Shown here in pieces: positions 12,205-25,310 of a stretch of 64,000 bases of DNA (positions are counted from its first letter, which is position 1; every line of letters begins with the position of its first letter). The translations under genes and the position numbers were made by a program. The stretch covers positions 19,181,848 through 19,245,847 of the forward strand of contig NC_084987.1 in the NCBI RefSeq assembly GCF_963691925.1, given 5' to 3'. The notes beneath the pieces were generated by a model. That model made no database searches. It had not been told where the DNA came from and worked only from the letters and a program-made list of their open reading frames with translations. Origin of the DNA: Scomber scombrus (Eukaryota > Chordata > Actinopteri > Scombriformes > Scombridae).

Positions 12205-12392
12205 GAGTGCTTTGGTAGCCGAGTGGTTACTGCACATGCCACGTAATCACAAGTTTCCGTGGTTTGACTCCGGCAAGGGACCTTTGTTGCATGTCATTCC
12301 CCCCTCTCTCTTCCTCCCTGTTTCTCTTTCAGCCTCTGTGCCAGCTACTTTCAAATAAAGGCAAATATGTAATATTTAAAAAAAAAGAATAG
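12205..12392 (+). mobile_element. tRNA-derived SINE with intact target-site duplication
   Basis: A pol III A box (TAGCCGAGTGG, 12216-12226) and a B box (GGTTTGACTCC, 12261-12271) mark a tRNA-like head. It is followed by TTGCATGTCATTCCCC, a CTCTCT/CCTCC body, TCAAATAAAGGCAAA and an A-rich tail. A perfect 10-bp direct repeat, GAATGATTGG, flanks it at 12195-12204 and 12393-12402, which fixes the ends. This is a short non-autonomous retroposon mobilised by a LINE. I recognise the body from many percomorph genomes but do not assign a family name. Confidence 0.88.
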
Positions 12393-14024
12393 GAATGATT
12401 GGCTTATAGACAGAGCTGGTAGAGTTTGGGGGGGTGTGCTGGCACCTGTGGCCCAATCACGTGATGATAATATAGCTTGTCCTTTATATTGTGGTGTTTC
12501 TTAAGAGTGTTTATGAACATATTTCATATTTCTTTGTATTGGGAGTGTGGGAGTGTCTGTGCATGTGTGTCATGTTCCATTTAATGAACCAGCTAGCACT
12601 TATTTCCTTAATGGCTGCTTTTGCTGCTTACCAGAACTGTGTGTACTGTAACACTTCCACGTGATTGGTTTTGTGCGTGTGTGTGCGTGTGTGTGTTTAT
12701 TCGTGCACTTCTAAATGGGTGTGTTAATAATGAGTTTGGTTTCAGTGTGTCACTGGCGGTCAAGTGTCCTCCACTGTCTCCCCACAGCCTTAATGGACAA
12801 ATTATCCCTTCAGAGTGCTTGAGAGGGATGGAAGGAGGACTGGTTGGCAGGAAGTGTGAGAAACATGGTAAATACGTAGCTAAGGAGGGAAAGAAAGAAA
12901 TGCATGAAATGATGGAAAAGAGAGACGAGATGAGAGATCAGAAAGGGGAGGAGACAGAGGAAAATGGAAAGAAGTGTGGGTGGAATTCATAGAGGAAAGA
13001 GGGAGAGACAAAAGGGGGAGAAAGTGAGTGGGAAGGGCGTAGGAAGGAGAGGAGGATTACATGCGATTTCCTCGAAAGTCCTGAAGAAAGTGGTTCATAC
13101 AGTAGCAAGTGCAGTTAAAACAGAAGAATGAAAGACCAAGTAGGTTAAGTTCTGAAACAAAAGAGGAATTTATAAAAATTGCGGAAGGATAAATTGGGTT
13201 GAAAATAGAGGAGATGCATGCTTAGTTCTCTGTAATATATTCAATCCACCCTTACATAAGGCATCATATCCTAAAAATCCCCTTGCAGTGTATATGAGCT
13301 CTTATTGTGCATACTGTAACATACTGTGTCAAATCGTGGTACATTTATTTCTGTTCTGTATGATTTAAGATCATACTCTGGATCAAGAGGACTGCACACA
13401 ACTAAAGTGGCTGCGTCCTGCAGCCAGAAGACATTTACATACAGTATATACTAAAAAAAAAAAGGGAATAAATTACTCCAGGCAGATGGTTTAAAATGAG
13501 TGAAAAAGGTATGCTGGAATGACACTCTAGCAGACAGGTGGTGGGTGAGATTTTTCTTGCATGCAGAGGAGATAATGGATAGGGAAGAAGGGGTATATAA
13601 AGCAAGCGAGAGAGAGAAACATAAAATGGTGTAGGCACAGAGTGTAGATTGCACCTGAAACAAGCCCATAAAGGTGTTGTTAGCTGCAGCTATTAGCCTT
13701 CGTCAAAAAGAAAAATGTATGTATTGAAGGGGTCTATTCAAGCCTCCCTTTGACTAAAGGAGTCATCTGTGTTTGAGTTTAATCTGGTGTCTTTCGCTTT
13801 CACCAGCAACCATTAAGCTGCCGTTGGGCACGGTGCCCGCGTTTTCCTCTGGATTCACATAATACGTTTTCTGCCTTTTCATGAGCCTATCTGGGTTCAA
13901 ATGAGTTAGCGAGCATTTGCAAACATTGGCGTCTGTTGGCGGTGCCGAGCGCAGCTCAGGTGCTTCTGCAACTCCGACCTGCGTGGGTGGGAGGTCTCCG
14001 GATCCAAAACCTTCCTCCTACACA

Positions 14025-14110
14025 CACAAACACGCACACACACACACACACACGCACAAACACACACACGCACAAACACACACACACACACACACACGCA
14101 CACATGCACA
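14025..14110. repeat. imperfect CA/CGCA microsatellite
   Basis: CACA runs interrupted by CGCACAAACA units. Confidence 0.9.
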
Positions 14111-14194
14111 TACACATGCATGAAGATAGACACATATCTCACAAATGTGTGCCCAAAAACAAATGGGTATTCAAGCAAAATACAGGCACACACT

Positions 14195-14196
<2 letters not shown>

Positions 14197-14259
<63 letters not shown>
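14197..14259. repeat. CA microsatellite
   Basis: Perfect CA repeat. Confidence 0.95.
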
Positions 14260-14261
<2 letters not shown>

Positions 14262-16530
14262 GATGTTAAAGTGTATCATTGAGATCCCGAAGCAAAGGGA
14301 AGTGGACGAAAACATATCTGACTCTCTCTTCCAGTCTTATGTTTTTCTTCTACCTCCTCCTCCTTCCTCATTTCTTTTGACCTGCTGCTCTCCCCCCTCC
14401 ACCTCACTCCATTTTTTCCCTGTTTTTTCCCCTAGCTCCCCACTTGTCCCTCTCCTGCTCTCTCTCTCCATCTCTCCCTGTTTCTCTCTAGTGGCTGTGT
14501 GTTGGAAGCTGTGGGCTTTGATGCTTTTATAAATAGCCTAAGTGTTCCGCTGTGAGTACCACCAAATGGGATGGATGGATGGATAGATGGACGGATGGAT
14601 GGGTGGTTGGGGGAGTAGAGAGGGGGAAGGAGGAGGAGGGAGGGCTGAGTGTGTAGGTGTGAAAGGAGAACATTGGAAAGCGCCAGAAAAACGGCAATGA
14701 TGAAAAAGTGACAGAGGTGTTTATTAACAGAAAGCACCGATGGAGAATAAAGTAGAGAAACTGTCAGGTTCTTATCACTGCAGCAGAAATGCCAGAAGTT
14801 CAAGAGGCAGAGGCTACTACAGCTGCTCGATACGTCGATACACAGAAAATTAAACAGCAACTGTTTTGATGATCAGTTAATCGTTTAAACCAATTTTCAA
14901 GAATAAATATTTAAAAAATAATCTGATCCTTTTCTTGATTTGTGAAATAAATAAAATATTTTTAAATTAAAATATCAGAGCCCCTAAATTAAAAAAGAAT
15001 GGATAACTGAGATTTGAATAAAATAACTTTTAACAATTTGGTATACTAGTTCACTTTGAATAAAAAATAACATTATGTAGCCTTTTATAGTGTCATTTCC
15101 TTAGTAAACAGACATATATATTTGTGTGTGTGTATGTATGTTCCATGTCTGTATGATATAGTACAGATATAACGTATATCAAAATTAATGAATTAGAATT
15201 TGTGCAGATTATCTTCCTGTACATTAGGAGCGTGGTTAAGTTAACACAGTGTTGACTTTCAGCAGTCAGTGTCATGCCAACCGTCAGTGTAGCAGCTGTA
15301 GTCGATGCTGTGGATGCATTGTCTGAGTTCTCAAAGTCAGTCAGCAGATTATTGTCAGCGAAGCATCGACCTCGTCCAGTTTGTCAATGACTTTATTTGC
15401 AGCATTTTCATGAGTTCCTGTTGTACAACAGCACCGTGCGGTCTTTGAAGCTGTGCTACTGTAGTGCATAGTGTCAGCTTATTGATTGGGCCAAAAATAT
15501 TGCAGCATTATAGTGTATTGATTTTTCCCTTGTTCCCCTGGTGCTTTTCAGACACAACAAACTTGCATTCTAAACAGGTTGCACTCATGGCACACAGCAA
15601 CATAATACAGAATGAATCATATGGTTGAGGTGGGAAGGCAAAGTGTGAGTATTTCTAGGGCTGTCGCGCTGAAGGAATTTCTCCTGCGATGAGTCAGGCT
15701 GGCTGAACATCATAGTATAGGGTCTATACAATATTAACGCAGTTTTTGGGGTGGCGTGGTCAAGCTATGTATGTTAGTCTGATAATATGCCAGCTGAATT
15801 AAGAAGCAGGACCTGACACTAAATTATGTTGTAGCAGGTTGGCTACAGCTGAGTCCACTTAAACCTGGGATTTATGGACCGGCCTTTAGATTGTATGATT
15901 GATGGAAAACTACTTTACCTCACACGTTTAATGGCAGCCTGCTCAGCCACGTGAGAGAGTGTAAGCATATAGCTGAGACATATATACAAATATTCATACA
16001 GACGTATTTGTAACTACTGAGCCTCAGCACTGACCCCCCGTCACCTTGTGCCCAGCTCTATCGTGAGGGCTGGGTGCCAGGTAGGTTAGCTAGAGCTCAG
16101 TGTACGAGACGCAGCATGCTGTGGGTGGAATCCTCCACAACCGCTGTACATTCAATACATACACATTAAAGTGTAAAACAAGAAGAGGAATTCAAGAATT
16201 GGAGTTATAGATTAAATCAGAATGTCTTTAATTCATACAGAATTATGCAGAGTTAAATAACTACGATTGAAAATGCAACAAACAAAAATGAATTAATTCA
16301 TTAACACAGCAGACAGATGGGTTATCCACAAATACAATGCTGGTCTTTTTGTTGAAATTTTGACAGCTGATTTTCAGCTTTTAGTAAACGTGCATGTAAA
16401 CTGAGACTCTGTCATGTCTTTGTTAGTAATAGTTTATGTGACAGTAACTCTACAGTAACACCCAGTGTGTTTCCTCCCAGAACTGCTTCCTCTTCTCACT
16501 TTAATGTGGAGGGTGTTAAAGAGCTAGTGT

Positions 16531-16531
<1 letters not shown>

Positions 16532-16606
<75 letters not shown>

Positions 16607-16616
16607 TGTTTGTGTG

Positions 16617-16692
<76 letters not shown>

Positions 16693-16732
16693 TGTGTGTG
16701 TGTGTGCGTGTGTGTGCGTGTGTGTGCGTGCG
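16532..16732. repeat. compound GT then (TGCG)19 microsatellite
   Basis: A GT run to about 16602 is followed by 19 uninterrupted TGCG units (16617-16692), then mixed TGTGTGCG. The tetranucleotide part carries a CpG every four bases. Confidence 0.97.
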
Positions 16733-16744
16733 CGCTGCCTGTCG

Positions 16745-16950
16745 TAGGCTCCTTTTAGGGACAAATTTCAGACTAAAGACCAATTGGGGACGGCTTGTCT
16801 GATTGGGGGCAAAAGCTGTGTCCCCAATTGGGAAAAAGCTGATTTTTTTCGGTCAGTGGTTATGGTTATGGTTAGGCTAAGTCTCCGGGAAATTAATTCT
16901 ATGTCTATGTAATGTCCCCAAAAGTGACCCAGGACATGTGTGTGTGTCCA
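16745..16950 (+). repeat. degenerate teleost GTCCCC repeat
   Basis: Contains TATGGTTATGGTTAGGCTAA, then TCTATGTAATGTCCCCAAAA, a phrase order typical of a common teleost repeat whose usual form reads GTCAATGTAATGTCCCC. A 12-bp perfect inverted repeat (16780-16791 and 16820-16831) lies in its left part. A sister copy is at 49640-49840. Confidence 0.6.
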
Positions 16951-17078
16951 ATGCCAGACACTGCTCTGTATGTGTGTGTCCGGTTCTGTATACTGACAGA
17001 AGAAGTGAAAGAAGTGAGTGAGAGTAAATCAGCTTAAAACAGGACTTGTCACTGTTTCTGTTTATCAGTCCATCAGCT

Positions 17079-17184
<106 letters not shown>

Positions 17185-17471
17185 ATCCACAGGTTTGTGT
17201 GCAACAGAGTCTAATTTTACTTGTCAGCGAGGGGCAGCTCCTTCTGCTCTGATCTACTTTCACACATCTGAAGACTGATCACTGAGCGTGTGTTTGTTTG
17301 TGTGTATGTGTTTCAGTTACACATTGACAGACAATCTCCTTCAGGGTTTAGCTGTCCTTGCTGCTGACATTTGTGGCAATAGTAAACCCGTTGCCACGGT
17401 GACACCTTGGAGACATATCAGGACAGATCAGACAGCCAATGTGGGTCAAGATTGTTCGACATCTCAGTCTA

Positions 17472-17474
<3 letters not shown>

Positions 17475-17541
<67 letters not shown>
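17475..17541. repeat. AC microsatellite
   Basis: Perfect AC repeat, about 33 units. Confidence 0.97.
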
Positions 17542-17543
<2 letters not shown>

Positions 17544-19295
17544 GACTGAACACAAACTACAGGTGTTTCTAAATTTAGATTTGTCCTCCTCAGACTGACA
17601 GAATAAGCAAATGTGAATGATCACATTACGTGTTTGAGGAAAAGATATTATCACTCTCCATCAAATGTGATGAATTTGAATAAAGAGCAAGGATCCAGAA
17701 AATCAAGACCTTAATTAGAGAGTGTTCTCATCAGAAAAACTAAATGTCTTAAGGAAGGGGTTGAGTGGACATTTTGGTGTACAGAAATGTGTGACTCCAA
17801 CACAGGAGATAGCTGTCGTCCTATTTGTCGGACATCCAACAGATAGTCTCGTTGGTTTAAGTTCACCCTTGAGCTTGATCTCTCCCTGACTGTAACCAAG
17901 TCGATTTATTTCCTGAATTCAACTATACCCTTAAAAGAGGGGTGGCAGATCAGAAAACATTTACATGAGTCATTTATGAACAGTCATACAGTTTAGGCGT
18001 TTAGTCATTTTGGTTATCAGGCTGCAGTTGATCACTGACTCGCTCATTTGTAAGACGGAGATAACAACTCTCCAGAACGACTAAGATTCAGCTCATTAAA
18101 CTGATGTCTTGTTGGATATTGACACTTGTGTATGGTTGTAACACATTAATAGGTGCTAACTGTTCGTAGCATTGCAAATCTGTGTCAGTCCCAGAGAGAA
18201 CCGTCACCTACACTTAACCCTGTCGATAGCTGCTTCCCTGTAGCACAGATGGGAAACGGCCTCCACCAGCCACTGTCGACAGGTACTAATCAGACATCAA
18301 TTACATCTCCTGTGAGCAAGATCTGAAACTTTGACTTGATGACTTTAAGTGGCAGTACTCTTGGTAGCACTGGTAGCAGTATTTAAACTGCAGCTCTGTT
18401 TATATAAACACTTTTGTGCCATAACCTGAGTTGTTTTATTAGTATTGCTTTATTCATTCCGAACCCTCAGTGGTACAGTGGTCTGTTGAAAATAACCTGG
18501 ATTCACCTTGGTTAGCCATGTTTGTCCCTGAGGTGTTTCCAAAAACTGATGCTGAACAATCACATTGTATCATAGATTTTTTTTTTTTTTTTGATACCTT
18601 TTATAATTTCAACATAATTTCCCCTAATTATAGAGAGAGACAATCCTGCAGTGAAAGCTCCACAATGATGTATTCTTGCTATAGTTTTGTGTAAATGTAG
18701 ATGTCTGTAAATGTAGTCTCAGGAAAGCTAAGGGTCAGCTACAAACTCTTCCACCCACATTACTCTCACTGAAAAAAAAACAACCATATGCCCCCTCAGC
18801 TCGTCCTGTCTTTAATTATTCACTTTCCCAGCACTTGTCTCCTACGTAATCAACATTACGGGACTTTAGCACCACTCAGTATTTGTTGTCAGTAATATAG
18901 GTGCTATACAAACTGAACCCGATCAGTTGCACTCATGGTCCAATTGGTGTTGATGATGAGAGAAGCTAAATGTCTAAAACGTGAATCATGGTGTATGTAG
19001 GTGGGATGGCCCACCTGGATTACTAACTGCTGGGGCAGAGATGCTGCTGTGCTGCTGTTGTGGGTTTCAAAGTATTCTTTGAAAAAAAGGCTGCAATTGT
19101 ATAAGGAGTTTGCTTCCAAACTGAGTACCAGTATTGGAAAATTAAACCCAGAAAACTGTGATATAATGCTTAGCAAATGTTGTTGGAAGGTTTGTTTTGT
19201 CAAAGTTTAGTCTAGCTTGGTTTAATATCATGTTTATGGTGTGTTTATGTTGACATTACAGTGTTTTCCAGCAGGTTTATGATGTGTTTAACCTA

Positions 19296-19422
<127 letters not shown>

Positions 19423-20271
19423 TTACATCTTCTTATATCTCTGGCAAAATCTAAATCTAAATATGGGTAAACATATTTGCTCCATTTCTGTGTACACTTC
19501 AAAGTCGTTTGTGTGTTCATGTGCATGTATTTTGTGTGTGTGTGGTGTGTGTGCGTGTCATCTGATGGAGACCAGCTAACTATGTCACTGTCGCTCCTGA
19601 GATACTTTAACCCGTTCGTCTACGGATGGTAACCTAGCAACAGGGACAGGAGTGCAGTGATCCCAGACCTCTTTTTCTGTCTCCATCTCTCCATCTCTTT
19701 CTTTACTTTTCTGCGTTTGTGTCGCTCCACCTCGCTTTTTTCCCCTCATCTGTCCTCTTCCACTCTGTAGCCTGCTCATTCCTCTTGCTTTAAATAGGTT
19801 TTGAGGAATCTTGAAGAATCCAGGTTTTTTGGATGAAATATTTAGTTTCTAGTTACAATAAACTAGTAACTGTAAGTATTATAGTTTGCGGGTTTATGTG
19901 TTATATGACTGAAGTGTGTCGGAAAGATATCACCACCACCACCTACAGTGTCTTCAATTTTTCAATTTGAATTATTTTCTCAATATAACCACCACTTAAA
20001 TAACCTTGTAGTGTGTCGCTACAAGCTTGCTGTTTTTCAATATAGCACATTTAAATTAGATATTGCAAAAAAAACCCTATAGATATAACTTTAGATATTT
20101 AAGTGTGTATTTTTCAGCTGTCTGTCTGTGGCCTTGGCTGTCATGATTACTAAAATTTCAAAACATGTTTATGTTTGTTGTGTGTGTGTGTGTATGTATG
20201 TGTGCACGCACATGTAGAGAGAATATTGAGCGAGTTGTTGTAGACTCTGTCCTGCCCTGCCCTCGAACACA

Positions 20272-20272
<1 letters not shown>

Positions 20273-20311
<39 letters not shown>
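20273..20311. repeat. AC microsatellite
   Basis: Perfect AC repeat. Confidence 0.93.
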
Positions 20312-20314
<3 letters not shown>

Positions 20315-20604
20315 AAACACACACAAACACAAGGTCATGCAGTAAGTTTCAGTCTCAGCATCTTTCAGCTGTCAACATCTGAGAAATTATCACAAAGATG
20401 TTTTATTCCATATTTCAATAGACATAAATGGAGAAAAAAATCAGCTGTTGTTGTTTGTCTGGCTGTAATACAGTAATACTGGTACCCACACCACCAGTCA
20501 GCATCATATGTCTTGTTTTTCAACCTTTATGAGCAAGATGAACGGTGGTGGAGGGTATCATAGTTGCCATGTCACATCTTTAAAGATGAAAAGTTCTGTA
20601 ACAG

Positions 20605-20832
20605 CAACTCAAATGGTTGAGGCAGATGGCCGCCCACCTAGAGCCCGGCTCTGCTTGAGCTTTCTTCTTGTTTAAAGGGGAGTTTTTCATTGCTGCAGTC
20701 GCCATGGGGGAGTGTTGGGTCTCTGTAAATAAAAGATTACAGTCTCAAACTGCTCTATGTGAACAGTACCCTGAGATAACTTCTTTTGGGATTTGGGTGC
20801 TGTATGAATAAAACTGACTTGACTTGACTGGA
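20605..20832 (+). repeat. teleost interspersed repeat ending in GACTT units
   Basis: Reads AGATGGCCGCCCACCTAGAG, CCCGGCTCTGCTTGAG, TTGGGTCTCTGTAAATA, TGAGATAACTTCTTTTGG, and ends ATAAAACTGACTTGACTTGA. This order is a very abundant teleost repeat that I recognise; the short tandem 3' end suggests a LINE-mobilised retroelement. The family name is not assigned. Confidence 0.75.
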
Positions 20833-21104
20833 CTGTAGAGTGTGGAACGACTGAAATTTCATAAATGATGCAACGACATCCAACTTAATACATTTTGTCA
20901 CCTTGCAAAGCTTTTCCTCTCTCCTCTCTTTTCACCAGACAGGTGCTATGTATGTACAGGTTTAAGACACAATTAAAAGTACACATAAAAGGGCTTTTTT
21001 CATCGTTGTAAGAGAGAATTCTCATTACAGACCACATATGTAATGTAATGTAATGTAGTTTTGAAAATTGCTTCCATCCCACTGACTCATCCTTAATAAT
21101 GCAT

Positions 21105-21320
21105 GGCCGTGGCTCAGCAGGTGGAGCGGCTTGTCCACTAATCACAGGGTTGGTGGTTTAATCCTGCACTCCTCCTTTCTACATGCTGAAGTTTTCTTGA
21201 GCCAGAAACTAAACCCACTGATGGCTTCCATTGCTGTGTGAATGGGTGAATGAAAGGGAAATTGTAAAGCACTTTGGATGATAAAAGTGATTTATGAAAT
21301 GCAGTCCATTTGCAGTTCCG
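21105..21320 (+). mobile_element. tRNA-derived SINE, second family
   Basis: A box TGGCTCAGCAG (21110-21120) and B box GGTTTAATCC (21155-21164) precede the body AAGTTTTCTTGAGCCAGAAA, TGTGAATGGGTGAATGAAAG, AAAGCACTTTGGATGATAAA and ATGCAGTCCATTTG. This order matches an abundant fish SINE. The octamer TAATGCAT occurs at 21097-21104 and 21321-21328, a likely target-site duplication. The internal body is shorter than typical copies. Confidence 0.8.
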
Positions 21321-21931
21321 TAATGCATCAATTACAGTGTTCCACAGGATTATATGGAAATAGCGCACATACTGTGTAGTGATTTAGAGCACACATAGAA
21401 GCTTTTACAAAGCAGACTATTGTTTGCATCACTTTTTATTATATTGGTAAATTGATTTGTGACGAGTGATATTTTAGCATAAATTCACAGATATAGACTG
21501 TTGATCTCTGCTAATTGAGAGTTGATAGCAGATCCTTCCTGTGAGTGTCGTCCAGTACATTAACATCACAAACTGTGGCCTCAAAAATGAACAGAGACTT
21601 GAATCTATACTTTCACAAATAGAGCAGCTATCACGGGGTTATTGTGCTGGATTTTGACTGAATGTGTCCATGATAGAGTGACAATTATGAGTATCTTTTC
21701 AAAAGATAGAGGCAGATATCATAGGATCAAATCAGACTTGTGGTACTATGAAAAAAATGTGTTTTTTTATTATGCAATGGATGGTAGCATTTTTCCCAAC
21801 CTGCATTCAGTTCATTATATGGTATTCAAAGCTGTTAGTCTCATCCGCTCTCTTGTTAATATCTGCAGCTCTCCACTTTCACCCCTCTGTCCTCTCTCTC
21901 CCACTCTTCCTCCCTCCTCCCTCTTCATACC

Positions 21932-21934
<3 letters not shown>

Positions 21935-22016
<82 letters not shown>
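21935..22016. repeat. TC microsatellite, sense-strand pyrimidine
   Basis: Perfect TC repeat preceded by a pyrimidine-rich lead-in from about 21870. Confidence 0.97.
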
Positions 22017-22019
<3 letters not shown>

Positions 22020-23189
22020 GAAATGAGTAAATCAGTAGATTAGATAAAACTGCATGTTGACAGGGATGACTACACTATTCAGCAAATTAAATACAGCAAG
22101 CACTCATAATGTATGCGTTCAAGCTTTGCATTTCTCCAACTTATGCTTTCCTACCTTCAGTTTTTCTTTTCTTTTTTCTTGCCGTCTGGTCCTAAAACAG
22201 CTGGCACATTTTGCGGGGGTGTAAAGAGAGAGAGACAAAGTGGCAGAGAAGGGTGGAGGGAGTGAGGGAGGAGGGCAGCAGAGTGGTGAAAAGTTGATCT
22301 ACAGTACAGGAGATTAGAGGGTTGTGTGCGTGTGTTCGTTAGCTGGACATGTTCAGGTCACACTGTGGAGGTAGATGTACAGCACTGCTGGTATGAGAGG
22401 AAACTTAAGAGCCCTCCAATCACACACAAACAGACAGAGAGAGAAAGGAGCATAGATAAACAGTGTAAATGTCATTATTTCTTCTTTACAATTAATGCTT
22501 CATGTTAGCCTCTTCTCTAGAGATTAGGGGAATCAATTTACATATAAATAATAATTCTTACATCTATGATTGTGATTCAATTCGCAGATTCCAGAAAAAG
22601 TGATTTTTAAAAAGTGATGTTAATAACATAATTATTGATATTAAAACTATTAGTCGTAATCTTCAAAGAATGCAGTTGTTTGGTGACATTTGGATTGAAT
22701 AACTTAAGAATTAGCTTACTAAAATGCATTTTATGAGTATATCAATATCCAGAGATTAATGTTTGTGAAGCACCAAACTCTAGCTCAAGAAAACCAACCA
22801 ACACAGAAACACACAGATAACTCAGCCAGCTCTGATCTGGCAAAGAAAATAAATTAGTCCATCACCTCTTTTATTTCAAAAGACTTGCATCCCCACGGTG
22901 TTGAGGATAAGGACAGGTTTCCATGGTACTACTGTGCAGCGGAGGATGTGTTTTCTACTGCAAGACACATTAATAACGCTGCAGTTATTGCCTGAAGATA
23001 GAGCCACTTTTTCTGTGTATTGAACCAAGAATCGATTCAGAATTGGAGGATTGATTCTGAATTAAATGATGGCACCAAGAATCAATATCTAATCACATTG
23101 ATTCCCCAAGATTCTGAATGTAAACTATTCTTAGGGCTGAATATTGATCGGCAATAGGTTGAGTTACCGACCAAAATGTGGCACACGTG

Positions 23190-23465
23190 GTGTACAGATG
23201 TAATGATTAGTCAATTAATAGATCAGTGTATTGACACAAAATTCACCTGCAACATTTACAATTGATTATGTCAATTATTGATCAGAAATTGGAAAGGTTT
23301 TCTGCTTCTAGTATAAATCGAATATCTTACAGTTTTAGACAGTTGATCGGACAAAACAAGACATTTTAAGTCATTACCTTAAGCTCTAATAAATTGCAAC
23401 TGGCATTTTTACTATTTTATGATATTTTATGGTGTAAATTATCACCAATCAATCATTTTAGAATT
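23190..23465 (-). repeat. degenerate teleost AT-rich repeat (ATTAATCGATTA family)
   Basis: Contains TGATTAGTCAATTAATAGAT, then GACAGTTGATCGGACAAAACA and AAGACATTTTAAGTCATTAC, fragments of a common teleost repeat whose ends read GCTGCAACTAACGATTATTT. Other copies here: about 31250-31400, 35885-36110 and 43190-43490. Confidence 0.55.
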
Positions 23466-25179
23466 GTCATCAAATCAAATTGCAACTGTGTAAGTTTGAA
23501 TCAAGGTTAACAAAAAGCAGGTGTGTAATAATATCAAACACGGGAGACAGACAGACTGATCTGAAAGTAATGAAGAAAGAAGAGCAATGGAATGAAAAAT
23601 GGCAGAAAAAGAAACAGATGGATGAATCAGACAGAGAGGAAGATGAAAAGAAAAAGACAAACTGAAAGACAGAGAGGATCTGACAGACGGAAATCAAGAC
23701 AAGGAGATGGAATGAATGAGAGACGGTGAGAAGGATGCAGTGAATTGAATGTTCCAATTGAGAGAGAGAGAGAGAGAGAGATGGAGTGAATGAGAGGTAG
23801 TGTAAGGGTGGAGGTGTAAGCTGGACCATGTAAAATCATCTTGTGCCAGACTTTTTTCGCGGCGCTGGCACAGAGCTACAACTGAAATCGAACAGAGCGT
23901 GAAGCCAGCCAGACTGTAGTGTCTCCCGAAAAAAAGATGGATTTCATTGTTTTGGTCCCTCTGGTTTTGTCTAATTGAATGTTACACTAATGAAAGGGAT
24001 AACATGCTGCATTGGCTGATATGCACATGGGATAAAGAGGTCTAATTCTGCAAATATTTAACCAATCACAGTCGTCGTAACAGTCAACACTTTAACAACA
24101 GCTGAGAGGATTCAAAATGTGTTTCTCACTGCTGCACTCCGTGTGATTCTTAGATTAAAAAAACACAGCGAGGCCACTTAAAGAACATATGGACAAGAAA
24201 CCCTTATGAGTAGAATAGAAATATGAATAGAATTGTTCTATAGCCTCAAACGCTTTTCACAATTATTCAGCATGACCGTTCTTTTGGAAACCTTGGCATC
24301 AAAGAAACACAATTTTTAAAAGGGCACTTTTGTGAAAGCGTAATAGACGGTTTTGTTTTGTTTATACGAGGTTGTTACTTTTCTTACGATCATCTCCAGC
24401 TGGAGGTCACCGTTTGCCTGCCAAGTGAAGTCCTTTGTGGTTTTCTCATGAAAAAAAACATGAGAAACGATAGATGTAGAGTTGGAGGAGGAGAATGGAA
24501 AGGAAAAAAAAGAGAGGATGGATTGATGGAAGGGAAGAGAGAGTAAGAGGAGGAGTGATATGGGTGTGCTGACTCACTCTGACCCTTCTCCCTGCTTCAC
24601 CAACAGCATTGTGGGTATTTATACATTGGCGTAGGCTGCTCAGCCCCCTTATATAAGCCCTTACACACATTCACACGCACATAAGGGGAGGTGCCCAAGG
24701 TGAATGGCATGTTTTGTTCACATTATTGACTTTCTTCCTCCTGTTTTCTCTTCTTTATCGTCTTGCCATTGTTCTTCGTCTTTGAGTTTTCCACCCCACT
24801 CATCAGGATGTTTCCTCCTCACTGAGACAGTAGTAAGAGCAAGAAACAGGAACGATCGTCTGTCTCGCCTGGACCTTTTTAACACTGTGCCAGATCTGCT
24901 GGGCCGGAGTGAGGAAGAAGATCTGATGGAGACGGGGGTTTTTTCAGTCAGTGAATCCAGCTAGTCAGAAGACCAGTCGATATAAGCATCAAATAGTCAT
25001 CTAGCTGTTTAATTAGATAGCTAGAGCTCATCTAGTCAGTCAGAAAGTAATCAGGCTCTTTATACCAAACACACATGTGCAGCAAGATTCTCAAAGGGGT
25101 GTGCGGCTTGAACTACCCTGATTTTCTGACACGTTATGTATCCAAATCCCACATCATACTGTGTCATCAGTGTGGAGGA

Positions 25180-25310
25180 TGCATATTTGTACAGTAAATA
25201 TGGAGTTACTGCCGGAAACCAGTTAGTGAAGCTAACGGTACAGAAACTGGGAACAGCTAACCTGGCTGTGTCCAAAGCGTTACTGTCAGGAAGCCTTCAG
25301 GAAGTCACTC
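25180..25310 (+). repeat. fragment of teleost repeat (AACAGCTAACCTGGCTGTG type)
   Basis: AAACTGGGAACAGCTAACCT followed by GGCTGTGTCCAAAG matches the centre of the repeat that is nearly complete at 36630-37050. The 77-codon reading frame across it is not credible as a gene. Confidence 0.5.

Noticed and set aside
12216..12271. Possible functional tRNA gene (A and B boxes)
   Set aside because: It cannot fold into a complete cloverleaf by eye and continues into a SINE body and A-rich tail flanked by a target-site duplication.
13936..14532. 198-codon frame on the + strand, the longest in the window
   Set aside because: Its centre is a CA-repeat Thr-His run and the rest is pyrimidine-rich low complexity; no domain or similarity is recognisable.
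14432..14860. 142-codon frame on the - strand
   Set aside because: Cys/Leu/Ser- and Pro-Ser-Ile-His-rich translation of a GGAT/GGAG-type repetitive stretch; no splice or promoter context.
24645..24710. TTATATAAG TATA-like box followed by an ATG at 24704
   Set aside because: The following frame is short and low complexity, and no transcript support can be inferred; likely chance in intron 2.
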